This document shows, in pieces, positions 1-10,112 of a stretch of DNA of 64,000 bases. The DNA is taken from assembly GCA_907165065.1 (NCBI GenBank), contig OU015523.1:20797834-20861833 (forward strand), read 5' to 3'. The translations under genes and the position numbers were made by a program. This stretch comes from Caprimulgus europaeus. Lineage: Eukaryota; Chordata; Aves; Caprimulgiformes; Caprimulgidae. Position 1 is the first letter of the stretch, and every line of letters begins with the position of its first letter. The notes under the pieces were generated by a model, which had not been told where the DNA came from, ran no database searches, and was given only the letters and a program-made list of their open reading frames with translations.

Positions 1-655
1 GGCACAGCATGTCAAAGCAGAGCTCTGTGACCTCACAGACCCGCTGGGTGACACACTCTGCCAGGCCTCCCCAGCCTACACCTGTCACCAGTGAATTTTC
101 GAATCTGTACGCTATTGCATTTCCTTGTTCTACACAAGCGTGGAAGGAGCCGAAGGGGAAAAGGGTGAAGCTATTTTGGGAGGCAGCGCTGCTTGGGAGT
201 TCACAGGCACAGTTCTTGCTTCACAGAAATCAATCCATATCAAAAGCTCCGTGTGAACGCTGATAAAAAAGCCAATTTCAAGCGCCTTTCTTTGCTATTG
301 CTTTTGTGAGGCAGAGTTCTATGAAGAAACCAGCTTTTCCCGCTAGTTTTGTTACAGGACTTTTAGGGCCCAAAGTCTCATTTTTTATAAGGTGCAAACT
401 CCCAGCTCAGGATCCAGTGACTCATCTTAAGGGCCCAAACCCATGTTTTTATGGCCCAACGCACCACTTTTAGGGATCAAAGCCTCATTTTAGAGTCCAA
501 AGTCTCTTTTTCGGCTCCCAGGTCTCATTTTTATGCTGTGTTGACAGCCCCAGCTGGGAAACTAGGCCGATGCTGGGACAAAGAGGTCCCCCACTGGAGT
601 GCAGCGCTGGTCCCATCTCTGTGCGTTACAGCCTGACAGAAGCGGCCGAAACACA

Positions 656-668
656 TTTATTGTTTATT
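656..668 (-). terminator. polyadenylation signals of the unassigned gene
   Basis: Two AATAAA hexamers on the minus strand (668-663 and 661-656) lie immediately after the stop codon at 671-669. This gives a very short 3' UTR. Confidence 0.5.
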
Positions 669-1044
669 CTAAAAATCCTCATCTTCAGAGGTACAGTATC
701 CCTGTTGGTACTGGTAACAGTGACACCAGTGGTAGCTAGGCTGAGGAGAGTCAAGGGAAATCCAGGTGTCCAGTGATGATGCCTCGTCACTGAGAGAGGA
801 GCTGGGACCAGCGGGCGGATCTGAGGGATCTGCTCCGAGATTCCTGTAGCTCTGGGCGAGCTCTGCCGCAAAGGCCCATGGCAATGGGCCGGAGCAGTTG
901 CTGCAAATCCCATCTGCTCCGGCAGCCTCAGCCTCTCTTGTTTCTTCTCGTGGCTCTGCTTTGCCTTCTGCTCCAGTCCGATCTTCCCTTTCCCGGGCAG
1001 AGTCAGCATCAGCTCGTCCCAGGGCTTCCTCATCTCGCTGGTTC
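669..1044 (-). CDS. terminal exon, cytoplasmic tail of the unassigned membrane protein
   Basis: The acceptor AG at 1046-1045 leaves one base that completes the Pro codon begun in the exon at 1360-1213. The frame then runs through an Arg/Glu-rich stretch, a Cys pair (CSNC), a Ser-rich block (SSSLSDEASS) and a Tyr/Cys-rich end (HWCHCYQYQQGYC) to a TAG stop at 671-669. The Tyr and Ser-acidic motifs would suit phosphorylation or adaptor binding, which is inference only. Confidence 0.6.
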
Positions 1045-4000
1045 CTTCGGAACAAATGGGTTTCAGAAAAGACTACTCACTGATATAAAAGTCAGGGCAG
1101 AAATCTCAGCAGAGTACGGCTGGCAGCTGCCTTGGCACTCCAGGATGCTCTAACTGCAAACACTTGGCTGCCAACTGCAGCAATAAAGGACCCTGGGCAA
1201 AAGCCAACTCACGGGTCTCTCTTCCTCAGCCGCGAAATGATGACACAAGACACCGCTAGCCCAGACAACAGCACAGCCAAGGCTGCTGCAGTTGCTGGCA
1301 GATAGTACTTGTGCAGCTCCTCCTGACCGGCAGCCTCAGCCTTTTTCCCGGCGTCCGTCCCTGGAGGGGAAGAGACAACGCCACACGTTACCGTGATCTG
1401 CGCTGCGGATAATCTCACGGTGTGCTTAGTATGCCCAAGAGGTTCTTGTTTTCAGTGGCTGGTGGCTCTGGCGTCTTAGCACCAGAGGACGAGAAGGGTC
1501 ACTTAAGCTTCCTGTGGAGAAGAGCCCGCGTGCCAGTGAGCAGCTGTGCCAGCACTACCCCTGTGCGTTCCTCCGAGCTGCAGGCAAGGGCTGTGTGCTG
1601 GGGACCTGCGGGTCATCCAAGCAGAGCACTGCAGGGATAGAGCAGAAGTGCTCCTGTTTTCCCAAGCAGACACCTCCCGAGCACTCCCCTCCCGTCCCCG
1701 AGGCTGAAAGACGGCATCCAGCGGTGCCACTTGCTCCTCACCCCCAGCCCCGATGCACACACTGGGGCAAGGCTGGTCCCAGGACAGCGTGGCAGGAGGG
1801 CTGGGCTGTGATGAGTTGACCCTGGCTAGAGGCCGGATGCCCACCAAAGCCCACTCTATCACTCCCCCTCCTCAAATGGGCAGGGGGAGAAAATTATAAC
1901 GAAAAGCTCGTGGGTGGAGATAAGGACAGAGAGAGATCACTCACCAATTACTGGCACGGGCAAAACAGACTCGACTTGGTGGAAAAAACAAATTTACTTT
2001 ATTACAAATCAAAATTAGAGGAGAATGAGAAGTAAAACCAAGTCTTAAAACACCTCCCCCATCCCTCCCTTCTTCCCGGGCTTAATCTCTTTCCATATTT
2101 TCCACCTCCTCCCCCCAGCAGCACAGGGGGACAGGGAATGGGGTTAGGGTCAGTTCATCACACGGTGTTTCTGCCGCTGCTTCCTCCTCAGGGGGAGGTC
2201 TCCTTCCCCCGCACCAGCGTGGGGTCCCTCTCACGGGAGACAGTCCTCCACCAACTGCTCCAATGTGAGTCCTTCCCATGACTGACAGTTCTTCACGAAC
2301 TGCTTTGGCATGGGTCCATTCCATGGTGTGCAGTCCTTCAGGAAGGGACTGCTCCAGCGCGGGTCCCCCACGGGGTCACAAGTCCTGCCAGCAAACCTGC
2401 TCCGGCGTGGGCTCCTCTCTCCACGGTCCACAGGTCCTGACAGGAACTTGCTCCAGCGCGGGCTTCCCACGGGGTCACAGCCTCCTTCGGGCATCCACCT
2501 GCTGCGGCGTGGGGTCCTCCACGGGCTACAGGTGGTCATCTGCACCACCATGGACCTCCAGGGGCTGCAGGGGGACAGCCTGCTTCACCCTGGTCTTTCA
2601 CCACAGGCTGCGGGGGGAATCTCTGCTCCGGCGCCGGAGCCCATCCTCCCCCTCCTTCTTCACTGACCTTGGTGTCTGCGAAGTTGTTTTCTCTTACATC
2701 TTCTCACTCCTCTCTCCCGCTGCAAAGTGTGCAGCTTTTTTTTTCCTCCCTTCCTTTTTTTTTTTTCTTAATTATGTTATCACAGAGGCGTTACTGATTG
2801 GCTCGGCCTTGGCCAGCGGCGGGTCCCTTCTTGTAGCCGGCTGGCATTGGCTGTGTCGGGTCGGACATGGGGGAAACTTCTGGCAGCTTCTCTCACAGAA
2901 GCCACCCCATGTCCCCTCCCCCACTGCTACCAAAAACCTTGCCACGCAAACCCAATACACCCTCAGACAGCCTCATTCCCAAAAGGCCCAAGCTCCTAAA
3001 TTCCCAGCAACTGGCTGTGGGGGGAGGTGAGCAATCTCTCACCGCATCCAAGAGGCCTACGAGCTTCCCTCTGGCACGCTGCTGGCAATAACCTCCACAC
3101 ACCAGACATGACAGGTGTCCTCACAGAGCCGCTCCTGCCTTCCTTGCCAACAGCTTCCCAGTGCACCCACGCTACCAGGTTTGGCTGCCGACGTGCCGTG
3201 CGAGAGCGGGCTCTGGGGGAAGCGCCTGCAGGCACACAGCGATTCTGACTGGTGACACCGGGCCACCACGGGACAGCAATTACCTGCCGTGCTGCTTTCT
3301 TGCACTGCCTGTCTTTCTTCATGTGAGACCGGCACTTTGCGTCTCTTCGCAAAGGCCTCCTTCTGCACAGTCTTGCGGTCCATCTCTTCAGAAAGAAAGC
3401 CGGACACTTTCATTAGAAGTAACCGTTCCTCGTCAGGGACACGATCCCTGCAGGAGCCAACACTCTCCAATACACTGATAAAGCTCAGAAACAAGACCTG
3501 GGCTTTTGGGGGTGCATCTAGCCCAAACAATGTGTCGTTGAGCACATGACACGTCACTTGACCAGTACAAGACAGCAACGCCTGGCCTGCTGGGAAGCCA
3601 GGAATTTGCATGGGACCATCTTGTTCACGTGACACGCGGTGCGTTTTTGGCAAACTGCGAGATGAAGCTCAGTGACACCCTTCAAAGAGGGTGGGGAAAA
3701 GCCACAGCCAGTTCAGCTGGGGAAAGAGCCTTTCTGAGAAGCACGTCTCACCATGCCAACTCCGTCACTCGGGAAGGGCAACGGACACACGCGGTGGATT
3801 GAACCCTGGGCTCTTGCAACCACGTTCTGGGCCGTTTCACAAGCCACAGCGAAGAGCCCACTGTCCTCCAAAGCAAGATGAAAACCACAGCCAAGTGCTT
3901 TCTGAAATGCAACTAGAAACGGGGAGCTAAAGCACCCAGGACAGAATTAACCGAGTGACCCACTCAAGGCCGCCTTCAATATTATCATTAGTATTTTAAT

Positions 4001-5300
4001 ATCATCATTCTTGTTTGAAGTTTTCTTTCAATTACTACATTGTTCTTATCTCAGCCTACCAGTCTCCTTACCCTGACCCCTCCAGTTCTCTCCCCTGTTC
4101 CCTGTGGGGGCAGGGAGAGTGAGCAAGCGGCTGCGTTTGGCTGCTAAGCCAAGTGAAACCACCACACCATCACACGTGCTGATCCACGTCATCGCAACCA
4201 AACAGCAGAACGTGCAAGGGGATCACGGAATGACGTGGCACACACAGGCAGGTCTGTGTTCTCACGCCTGCAGAGGTGCCTGGCTGACTTTGGACTTTGA
4301 GCTGGCAGCTCCCCAGGGAAGGAAAAAGCTGTGACGTACCCATGCGACCTCTCTGCGTGTCAGCCCTGGAACCCAGCCAGGAACCTGGATAACCACTGCC
4401 TGCAGCCACATCTGAAAACAAACACAGGACAGAGCAGCTCCCATGAACTACTGCAATACACTTCTTCAGACGTGAAAGATGGGGAATGCAGTTCAAACAT
4501 GGGGTTAGGCCAGAGCACTCCTCTCTCCCTTCCGCTCAGGAGCATCTTGCAAACATTTACTGCGTGCTCACCGTGGCCACTAACCAGGCATGGAGCTGTC
4601 AGCAGAAAGGACACCCTGAAGCTCCAGCAGCTCTGAGCTCCACCCCAACGGGCATGCTGCCTTTGCAGCCAGCACTGGGAGCAGCGCAGGGGCAGAGCAG
4701 CTGGCAAAGGCAGCTCCGCAAGGCAGAGCCCCCCGGGGCACATCACAGCCGGACATATTACCCTCTCTGCTCTTCTGCGTGCCCAGGCACCAGCCAAGAA
4801 AGGAGTACGCTGACTTTCCCGTGAAGAGAAAGTTAAAATGTAAACGCTCCACCGTTCAAGGGCCTGCCCTGTGGGATCGCCCTGAGGCTCATGGACAGGC
4901 TCAAGTCGAGAAGTCAATCAGCCGCTGACTACAGGGACAACTACTTGTTACTCAGCCACCTGCAGTGACTGGAAGGGGATGAGGTAATGACAACGGGACA
5001 CATACTAAGGTGTAGGATCCCACAGCTGAAAAGGAATGTGGGTGACATTTTTGCTGACACCTCGCAGCTCGTCAGGTAAAGAAATATTCCTGACTCATCC
5101 GTGCAACGCCTCTGAGGCACAAGCACCTCTTGGAAGGCCTTAGGAGGGTCTCAGGTAAAACTGAACATGAATCACCTATTAAAACACAAGTGTTTATTCC
5201 CTCAAGCAGACAGACATAGACAACTTACCTCTGGGATGCCCCCAAGGCTCATAACCTGGATCCAGGAGAGAAGCTCCATGAGCAGTGCCAGTGTCATCAT
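669..5300 (-). CDS. 3' part of an uncharacterised single-pass membrane protein gene
   Basis: I do not recognise this gene. Five candidate exons on the minus strand (5300-5229, 4411-4340, 3517-3284, 1360-1213, 1044-669) join in one open frame with matching phases (1-2, 1-2, 1-2, then 2-1). The last three encode a polar stretch rich in Glu and Lys, a hydrophobic membrane segment followed by a basic stop-transfer cluster (RLRKRD), then about 125 residues of acidic, Ser/Pro-rich cytoplasmic tail ending in SEDEDF. Two AATAAA signals follow the stop. The two 72-bp upstream exons and the start of exon 3517 are less certain. An LTR of about 1.15 kb sits in the intron between 1360 and 3284. No start codon or signal peptide was found, so the 5' end is missing or lies in unrecognised exons. 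Topology (N-terminus outside, tail inside) is inferred from the basic residues after the membrane segment. Confidence 0.45.
1213..1360 (-). CDS. transmembrane exon of the unassigned membrane protein
   Basis: A 148-bp exon. The acceptor follows a clear pyrimidine run (tctcttcccctccag) and the donor is CCC|GTGAGT at 1212-1207. It encodes a short polar stalk (GTDAGKKAEAAGQEELHKYY), about 22 hydrophobic residues (from LPATAAALAVLL to SCVII), then SRLRKRD as a positive stop-transfer. Both splice sites are strong and the frame is open across the exon. Confidence 0.65.
1503..1700 (-). repeat. local duplicate, copy 1 (partner 5391-5590)
   Basis: About 200 bp recognisably similar in the same orientation to 5391-5590; both contain CCTGCGG(G/A)TCATCCAA on the plus strand and a downstream match around CCCGAGCAC. 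Each copy lies 90-140 bp before a candidate exon of the unassigned gene. This suggests an internal tandem duplication of exon-plus-intron units, or an uncatalogued low-copy repeat. Confidence 0.5.
1807..2959 (-). mobile_element. solo LTR of an avian endogenous retrovirus, with internal GC-rich repeats
   Basis: Minus-strand LTR beginning TGTATTGGG at 2959 and ending ATCACA at 1807. The polyadenylation signal AATAAA is near 2000 and the U5-like end carries the avian pattern 'ACCCACGAGCTTTTCGTTATAA'-like sequence in slightly diverged form. Its centre (about 2220-2620) is an imperfect tandem repeat of units of some 35-45 bp built on CTGCTCCAGCGCGGG and CACGGGGTCACA. I place it with abundant avian ERVL-like LTRs from memory of the pattern, so the class is uncertain. 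No clean target duplication was found. Its apparent ORFs are by-products of the repeat. Confidence 0.7.
3284..3517 (-). CDS. candidate exon, juxtamembrane region of the unassigned membrane protein
   Basis: The donor CAG|GTAATT at 3283-3276 is good. The open frame before it encodes LLLMKVSGFLSEEMD and a Lys/Arg/Glu-rich run. The phase-1 end fits the exon at 1360. The acceptor chosen at 3519-3518 (TAG) is weak; it was selected because it alone keeps phase with the preceding candidate exon. The exon could begin at another AG nearer 3440-3400. Confidence 0.4.
3975..4166 (+). mobile_element. 3' fragment of an avian ERVL-type LTR
   Basis: Contains the R/U5 pattern seen in the LTRs at 24008, 45223 and 45942: a T-rich ATTATCATTA stretch, TTGTTCTTATCTCAGCCTACCAG, then pyrimidine-rich sequence, a G-rich run and a GTGAAACCACCACA end. 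The upstream two thirds are missing. Confidence 0.6.
4340..4411 (-). CDS. candidate 72-bp exon B (duplicated pair)
   Basis: A 72-bp class 1-1 exon between a strong acceptor (tgtttgttttcag) and a GTACGT donor. In the chosen frame it reads DVAAGSGYPGSWLGSRADTQ and onward. Its acceptor flank and first bases resemble those of the 72-bp exon at 5229-5300, which suggests tandem exon duplication. No family match recognised. Confidence 0.35.
5229..5300 (-). CDS. candidate 72-bp exon A (duplicated pair)
   Basis: A 72-bp class 1-1 exon with acceptor ttaattccag and a consensus donor GAG|GTAAGT. In the frame compatible with exon B it reads DDTGTAHGASLLDPGYEPWG and onward. A second open frame (MMTLALLMELLSWIQVM) would be helical, so the frame choice depends on the phase argument alone. 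Confidence 0.35.
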
Positions 5301-5603
5301 CTGGAATTAAGCACAGGTCAGAGAAGCTCCCACACACACAGAGGAAGCCCACACGAAAGGTGTGGAGGAAAAAGCGATTGTCTACGCTTCTTGTGGACAG
5401 AAGCTCATGGAAGGCTGCACCAGCGCTGCCCCTGCATGATGTTGTGGGCTGAGGACCTGCGGATCATCCAAGGCGAGCAGGGCTGCAGGACTAGAGCAGG
5501 ACCGCTCCTGGTTTCCCAAGGGGACATCTCCCGAGCACGCTCCTCCGGGACGTTCCCCAAGGCCCAAAGCTGAAATCCATGCGGGGACCTGCTGGGGAGC
5601 CAC

Positions 5604-5769
5604 GGCTGCAAGCAGCCTGGGGAGGAACGCTGCTGCGGGCTGTCACCTGGCTCCTGTGGCACTGCTGGCTCACCACCTCCCGGCCAAACATGCCTACTAG
5701 GGGCAGGCTGCCCTGGGGCAGGGCAGTGTGGTGCGAGGCCTGGCAGCAGGTGGGGCCCCACGGGGACTC
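5604..5769. other. unassigned GC-rich spacer
   Basis: About 165 bp between the local duplicate and the truncated CR1. No gene or repeat recognised. Confidence 0.4.
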
Positions 5770-8213
5770 AATGTTTGGTTTTCTTACCCCACACCACACA
5801 GTCCTTCTCTTCAGGACTGTTCATGATGCACTCTCCACCCAGCCTGTATTTGTGCTTGGTGTTGCCCCGACCCAGGTGCAGGACCTTGCACTTGGTTGTG
5901 TTGAACTCCATGAGGTTAGCACAGGCCCACCTCTCAAGCCTGTCAAGGTCCCTCTTGATGATATCCCTTCTCCCCAGCATGTTGACTGAACCGTACAGTT
6001 TGGTGTCACCAGCAAACTTGTTGAGGGTGCACTCAATCCCCCTGTCTATGTTGCCAACAAAGATGTTATACAGTGCTGGTCCCAATACCAATCCCTGAGG
6101 GACACCACTCATCACCAACCTCCGCTTTGACATTGAACCATTTACCACAACTCTTTGAGTGTGACCATCCAGCCAGTTCCTTATCTACTAAGTGGTCCAT
6201 CCATCTAGTCCATGTCTCTCTAACTTAGAGACAAGGATGTTGTGTGGAACAGTGTCAAACGCCTTGCACAAGTCCAGTTAGATGACATCAGTTGCTCTTC
6301 CCTTATCCACCAAAGCTGTAACTCCATCACAGAAGGCCACCAAACTGGTCAGGCATGATTTGCCCTTGGTGAAGCCATGCTGGCTGTCACCAGTCACCTC
6401 TTTACTTCCCATGTGCCTTGGCATAGTTTCCAGGAGTATCTGCTTCATGATCTTGCCAGGCACTGAGGTGAGACTGACCGGCCTGTAGTTCCCTGGATCT
6501 TCCCCTTTTTAAAAATGGGAATTATGTTTCCCCTTTTCCAGTCTATGGGAACTTCACCAGACTGCCAGGACTTCTCAAAAACGATGGATGGTGGTTTGGC
6601 AACTTCATTTGCTTCACTGGTCAGTTCTCTCGGGACCCGCAGATGCACCTCATCAGGTCCCATGGACTTGTGCATGTTCAGGTTCCTCAGATGGTCTCGA
6701 ACCTGATCTTCTCCTACAGTGGGCAGCTCTTCATTCTCTCAGTCCCTGCCTCTGTGTTCTGCAACTTGGGGGATGTGACTGAGCACTTGCTAGTGAAGAC
6801 CGCAGCAAAGAAGTCATTGAATACCTCAGCCTCCTCAATGTCCTGGGTGACCAGGTCTCCTGCTTCCTTCTGTAAGGGGCCTGCATTTTCGCTAGTCTTC
6901 CTTTTGTCCCTGACATACCTATAAAAGCTTTTCTTGTTGGCCTTGATGTCCCTGGCCAGATTTAATTCTGCCAGGGCTTTAGCTTTTCTAACCTGATCCC
7001 TGGCTGCTCAGACAATTTCCCTTTATTCCTCCCAGGCTACGTGTCCTTCCTTTCACCCTCTGTAGGCTTTCTTTTCACCTTTGAGTTTGTCGAGGAGCTC
7101 TTTGTCCATCCATGCAGGCCTTCTGGTGTTTTTGCCTGACTTCCTCTTTGTTGGGATGCATCGCTCCTGGGCTTGGAGGAGACGATCCTTGAATATTATC
7201 CAACATTCTGGGGTCCCTCTTCCCTCCAGGCTTTTATCCCATGGAACTTTACCCAGCAGGTCCCTGGAAAGGTCAAAGTCTGCTCTCCTGAAGTCCAGGG
7301 CAGTGAGCCTGCCACACACACTCCTCACTGCCCTAAGGATCGTGAACTCCACCATTTCATGGTCACTGCATCCAAAGCTGCCCTTAAGCTTCACATTCCC
7401 CACCAGTCCCTCCTTGTTGGTGAGGACAAGTTCCAGCATAGTACCTCTCCTAAATGGCCTCTCAGTCACTTGGAAAGGAATTTGTCATCAATACATTCCA
7501 GGAACCTCCTGGATTGCTTAAGCCCTGCTGTGATGTCCTTCCAACAGATACTGGGGTGGTTGAAGTCCCCCATGAGGACCAGGGCTTGTGAACATGAGGC
7601 TGCTCCTATCTGTCTATAGAGGGCCTCATCCACTCAGTTTTCTTGGTTGGGTGGCCTGTAGCAGACCCCCACTGTAATGTCGCCTGTCCCTGTCCTCCCT
7701 CTGATCCTGACCCATAAGCTCTCAGTCAGCTCCTCATCCATCTACAGACAGAGTTCCGTGGACCCTCTATGTCACTTGGTCAGTGACATAGATGGTGACA
7801 CCACCACCTCGTCTGCTCTGCCTGTCCTTCCTAAAGAGCCTGTATCCTTCCATTCCAATGCTCCATTCATAGGAGCCATCCCACCACATCTCTGTGACCC
7901 CACTCAGGTCATAGCCCTGCAGGCATGCACACATTTCTAACTCCTCTTGTTTATTTCCCATGCTGCGTGCGTCTGTGTAGAGACATTGAAGCTGGGCCCC
8001 TGATGAAGCTGGCCTACTGGCTGGAATTCCATTGTGCCTCTCCTCTGATGCTCTCCTGCCAACCTGTGATCCTTCCCTAGGCTCTGGGCATCTGTTGCTG
8101 GCAGTATCACCACACTTGCAGGAGCGGAGTGGATTGAGGTTCCCCTAACCCAGCAACTTTAGTTTATTCAAGCATGTAGGTTTCACTGGAGGGGTGCAGG
8201 AGGAGCCACCATA
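5770..8213 (-). mobile_element. decayed CR1 LINE, ORF2 endonuclease and reverse transcriptase remnants
   Basis: Reading down the minus strand, the endonuclease start (MGNKQEELE, near 7960) comes first, then reverse-transcriptase blocks: [18 protein letters not shown] near 6600, MSGVPQGLVLGPALYNIF near 6110, and KFAGDTKLYG near 6020. The catalytic FADD box reads FAGD. Many stops and frameshifts break the frame. The 3' UTR and ATTCTATG tail are missing at 5770, which is unusual for CR1 and implies a later deletion or rearrangement there. Confidence 0.85.
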
Positions 8214-8219
8214 GCCATA

Positions 8220-8599
8220 TGTCGCGGGCAATCATGCGAGCGAGAAAGAACTATTCACACATCTATGAGATGCAAGTTCAATCCACTTTATTATCAGAAA
8301 GCTGCTTGTTATATACCCCTTTGTGTTCCGTGTACATGTCCATGCACCAAGCATGCTACAAAACTAATTATTATTGGTTACTAGCTACTGTTCACACGAT
8401 GACCCCTCAGTCCCACTGGTTCGTTCTTATCTTGGTTTCAGGTTCACTTCCTTGCTGCAATATCCTGTTTTTTCCGCTCAGTTTATCATTCTGCCACGTA
8501 GCCTCATTCTTTTACTGCAGTTTATCTTTCTGCCACGTAACCCAGCAGCAAGCAGCCTAACTAGTATCATAGCCATGTAATATTGCTAAGGCCCCAACA
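8220..8599 (-). mobile_element. complete solo LTR with 6-bp target-site duplication
   Basis: A 380-bp element, TGTTGGGGC...CGACA on the minus strand, flanked by perfect 6-bp direct repeats GCCATA at 8214-8219 and 8600-8605. A polyadenylation signal (AATAAAG on the minus strand, near 8290) lies before the U5 end. A 6-bp duplication suits beta/ERVK-like integrases. It has no internal region, so it formed by LTR-LTR recombination. It is inserted beside the CR1 to its left and so is younger than it. Confidence 0.8.
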
Positions 8600-8716
8600 G
8601 CCATACATGCCCCTGAGGTGGTTAGTCTTCTGGTTCTCATCATGGCAAATAGCTGAGGAACCCTTGTTGCTGCTCTGATTGGCCAGGCTGATGCTCCAGC
8701 CAGATGTACTGGCTTA

Positions 8717-9130
8717 TGGTGGTTTGGGTGGATTCACCCTTTTGGCTTGCACCTTGCAGCCAAACACAGTCTGCTCTCTCACCCTCCCGTCACCTCGCCC
8801 AGCGAGCAGCGGGAAGAATTGGAAGGAAAAGGGCAAGGAAACTCGTGGGTTGAGATAAAAACTATTTACTAATTAAAATAAAATTATAATGATAACAACA
8901 GTGATAACAGAATATACAAATGAGTGCTGCACAGTGCTCACCGCCTGCTGACCGATGCCCAGCATGTGCCAGCCAACGATCTCGGAGCTGAGACAGTCCC
9001 AAAACCCAAACCACAGAAGAGCGAGCCTGAGCGATTCCCGAGAGAACCCCCCCATCTTCCAGTCAGCCCTGGTTAATAAGTGTATTAACGTGACGTGGTA
9101 TGATCTGGAATATTTCACTGGCACATCCAA
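8717..9130 (-). mobile_element. 5'-truncated avian ERVL-type LTR
   Basis: On the minus strand it has the same middle and 3' portion as the LTRs at 24008 and 45942: GGCATCGGTCAGCAGG, GAGCACTGTGCAGCACTCA, an AT-rich stretch, then TTTATCTCAACCCACGAG and a G-rich tail ending in AAACCACCA. The 5' part is missing. It is more diverged than the copy at 45942. Confidence 0.7.
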
Positions 9131-9310
9131 ATCCCCTTGCCCCTTCTAGACAGATGGATCCCATCCTTCCCCAGCAGGTTATAGTCAGAAAAGAACGTCC
9201 CATTGTCATAAAACCCAAAACCTTCATGATGACACCAGTCCCGTAGCCAGATGTTGATATGCTGTCTTCAATCTCAACCTGAGCAGCAGCTCTAATTCCA
9301 AGAGGCCCAA
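9131..9310 (-). mobile_element. probable CR1 ORF1 (esterase-like) fragment
   Basis: On the minus strand the sequence reads through YNLLGKDGIHLSRRGKGI, a pattern I associate with the C-terminal part of CR1 ORF1. It may be the 5' continuation of the CR1 at 5770-8213, separated by the two LTR insertions. Assignment from memory only. Confidence 0.4.
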
Positions 9311-10021
9311 ACAGAAACAGAATGAAAATGCATTTATTTAATCTTTAAGATATTGTCTTCAGAATAGACTTTAGAATTGGTTCATATCTAAAACATTGCT
9401 GCCCTGTCCATAGGTTTAATAATAAAAAATTCTGAATGGTTGCAATAAAATTAATCTACAATGAGAACAAAGATAATTTATTTAAATAGCAAATTTACAT
9501 ATGTGCCCACAAATCTTATCATTCCAGTTCTCAGAGACTGAGATATTATATAATGAGAAAATGTGAATTCATTTATCCAATGAACATAGCACAGCAAAAC
9601 TGCTGTGGATTGGATATGTAGATCACATGTACAATATATTAAATTCACTTAGTGGACAGATAGTTATGTTTCCATGTAAAAGCCATTACAAATACTGAAT
9701 AAATATATGTACGATTTGACAAATAATTTGTCAGGATAATTTGTATTTAATTCAGTAATTGCCCCGCTGCTAACAAATCATGAATAGACCATAGCACATT
9801 CTCCACCATGATACATTTACTTTATTCAAATTTCCAAATACATAAATATCTGGACTTTCCAATTAATTTCACCCTAAGGCACTCAAAGCAAATAATGCAT
9901 ATTACCAGACAGACTCTTGAAAATAAATCATTGTCTCATTTCCTTTCTCATTGCAGTCTTTATCTTGAGGAAGAATCAAAAGGTTACTGCTGTAAGAGAA
10001 ATTAAGCTAGGAGTAGCTCTC
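9311..10021. other. LIPI 3' UTR and downstream flank
   Basis: AT-rich sequence downstream of the LIPI stop. It contains the candidate polyadenylation signal at 9826-9821 and otherwise nothing recognisable. Confidence 0.5.
9821..9826 (-). terminator. LIPI: candidate LIPI polyadenylation signal
   Basis: AATAAA on the minus strand about 196 bp after the LIPI stop codon. Other AATAAA copies lie further downstream, so the true site is not fixed. Confidence 0.45.
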
Positions 10022-10112
10022 TCATCGTGTACCCCTCTCTGGGCAAGGGATAGGTTTGAAGGTCAGTTCGGTGTTCTCCATCAGTACAAAATCATATCTG
10101 CATAGCTGCAGT
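10022..10112 (-). CDS. LIPI: LIPI coding exon 10 (terminal)
   Basis: Reads [18 protein letters not shown] and onward to a TGA at 10024-10022. The LCRY and FxPxxC pattern is the conserved LIPI/LIPH end. It lies 3.8 kb beyond exon 9. Confidence 0.92.

Noticed and set aside
9..70. Helical-looking minus-strand frame at the left edge (LAECVTQRVCEVTELCFDML)
   Set aside because: Could be an exon of a neighbouring gene, but splice sites and context are cut off, so it cannot be supported.
2278..3030. 250-codon plus-strand frame
   Set aside because: Lies across the LTR at 1807-2959 and its internal repeats; composition and position mark it as a by-product.
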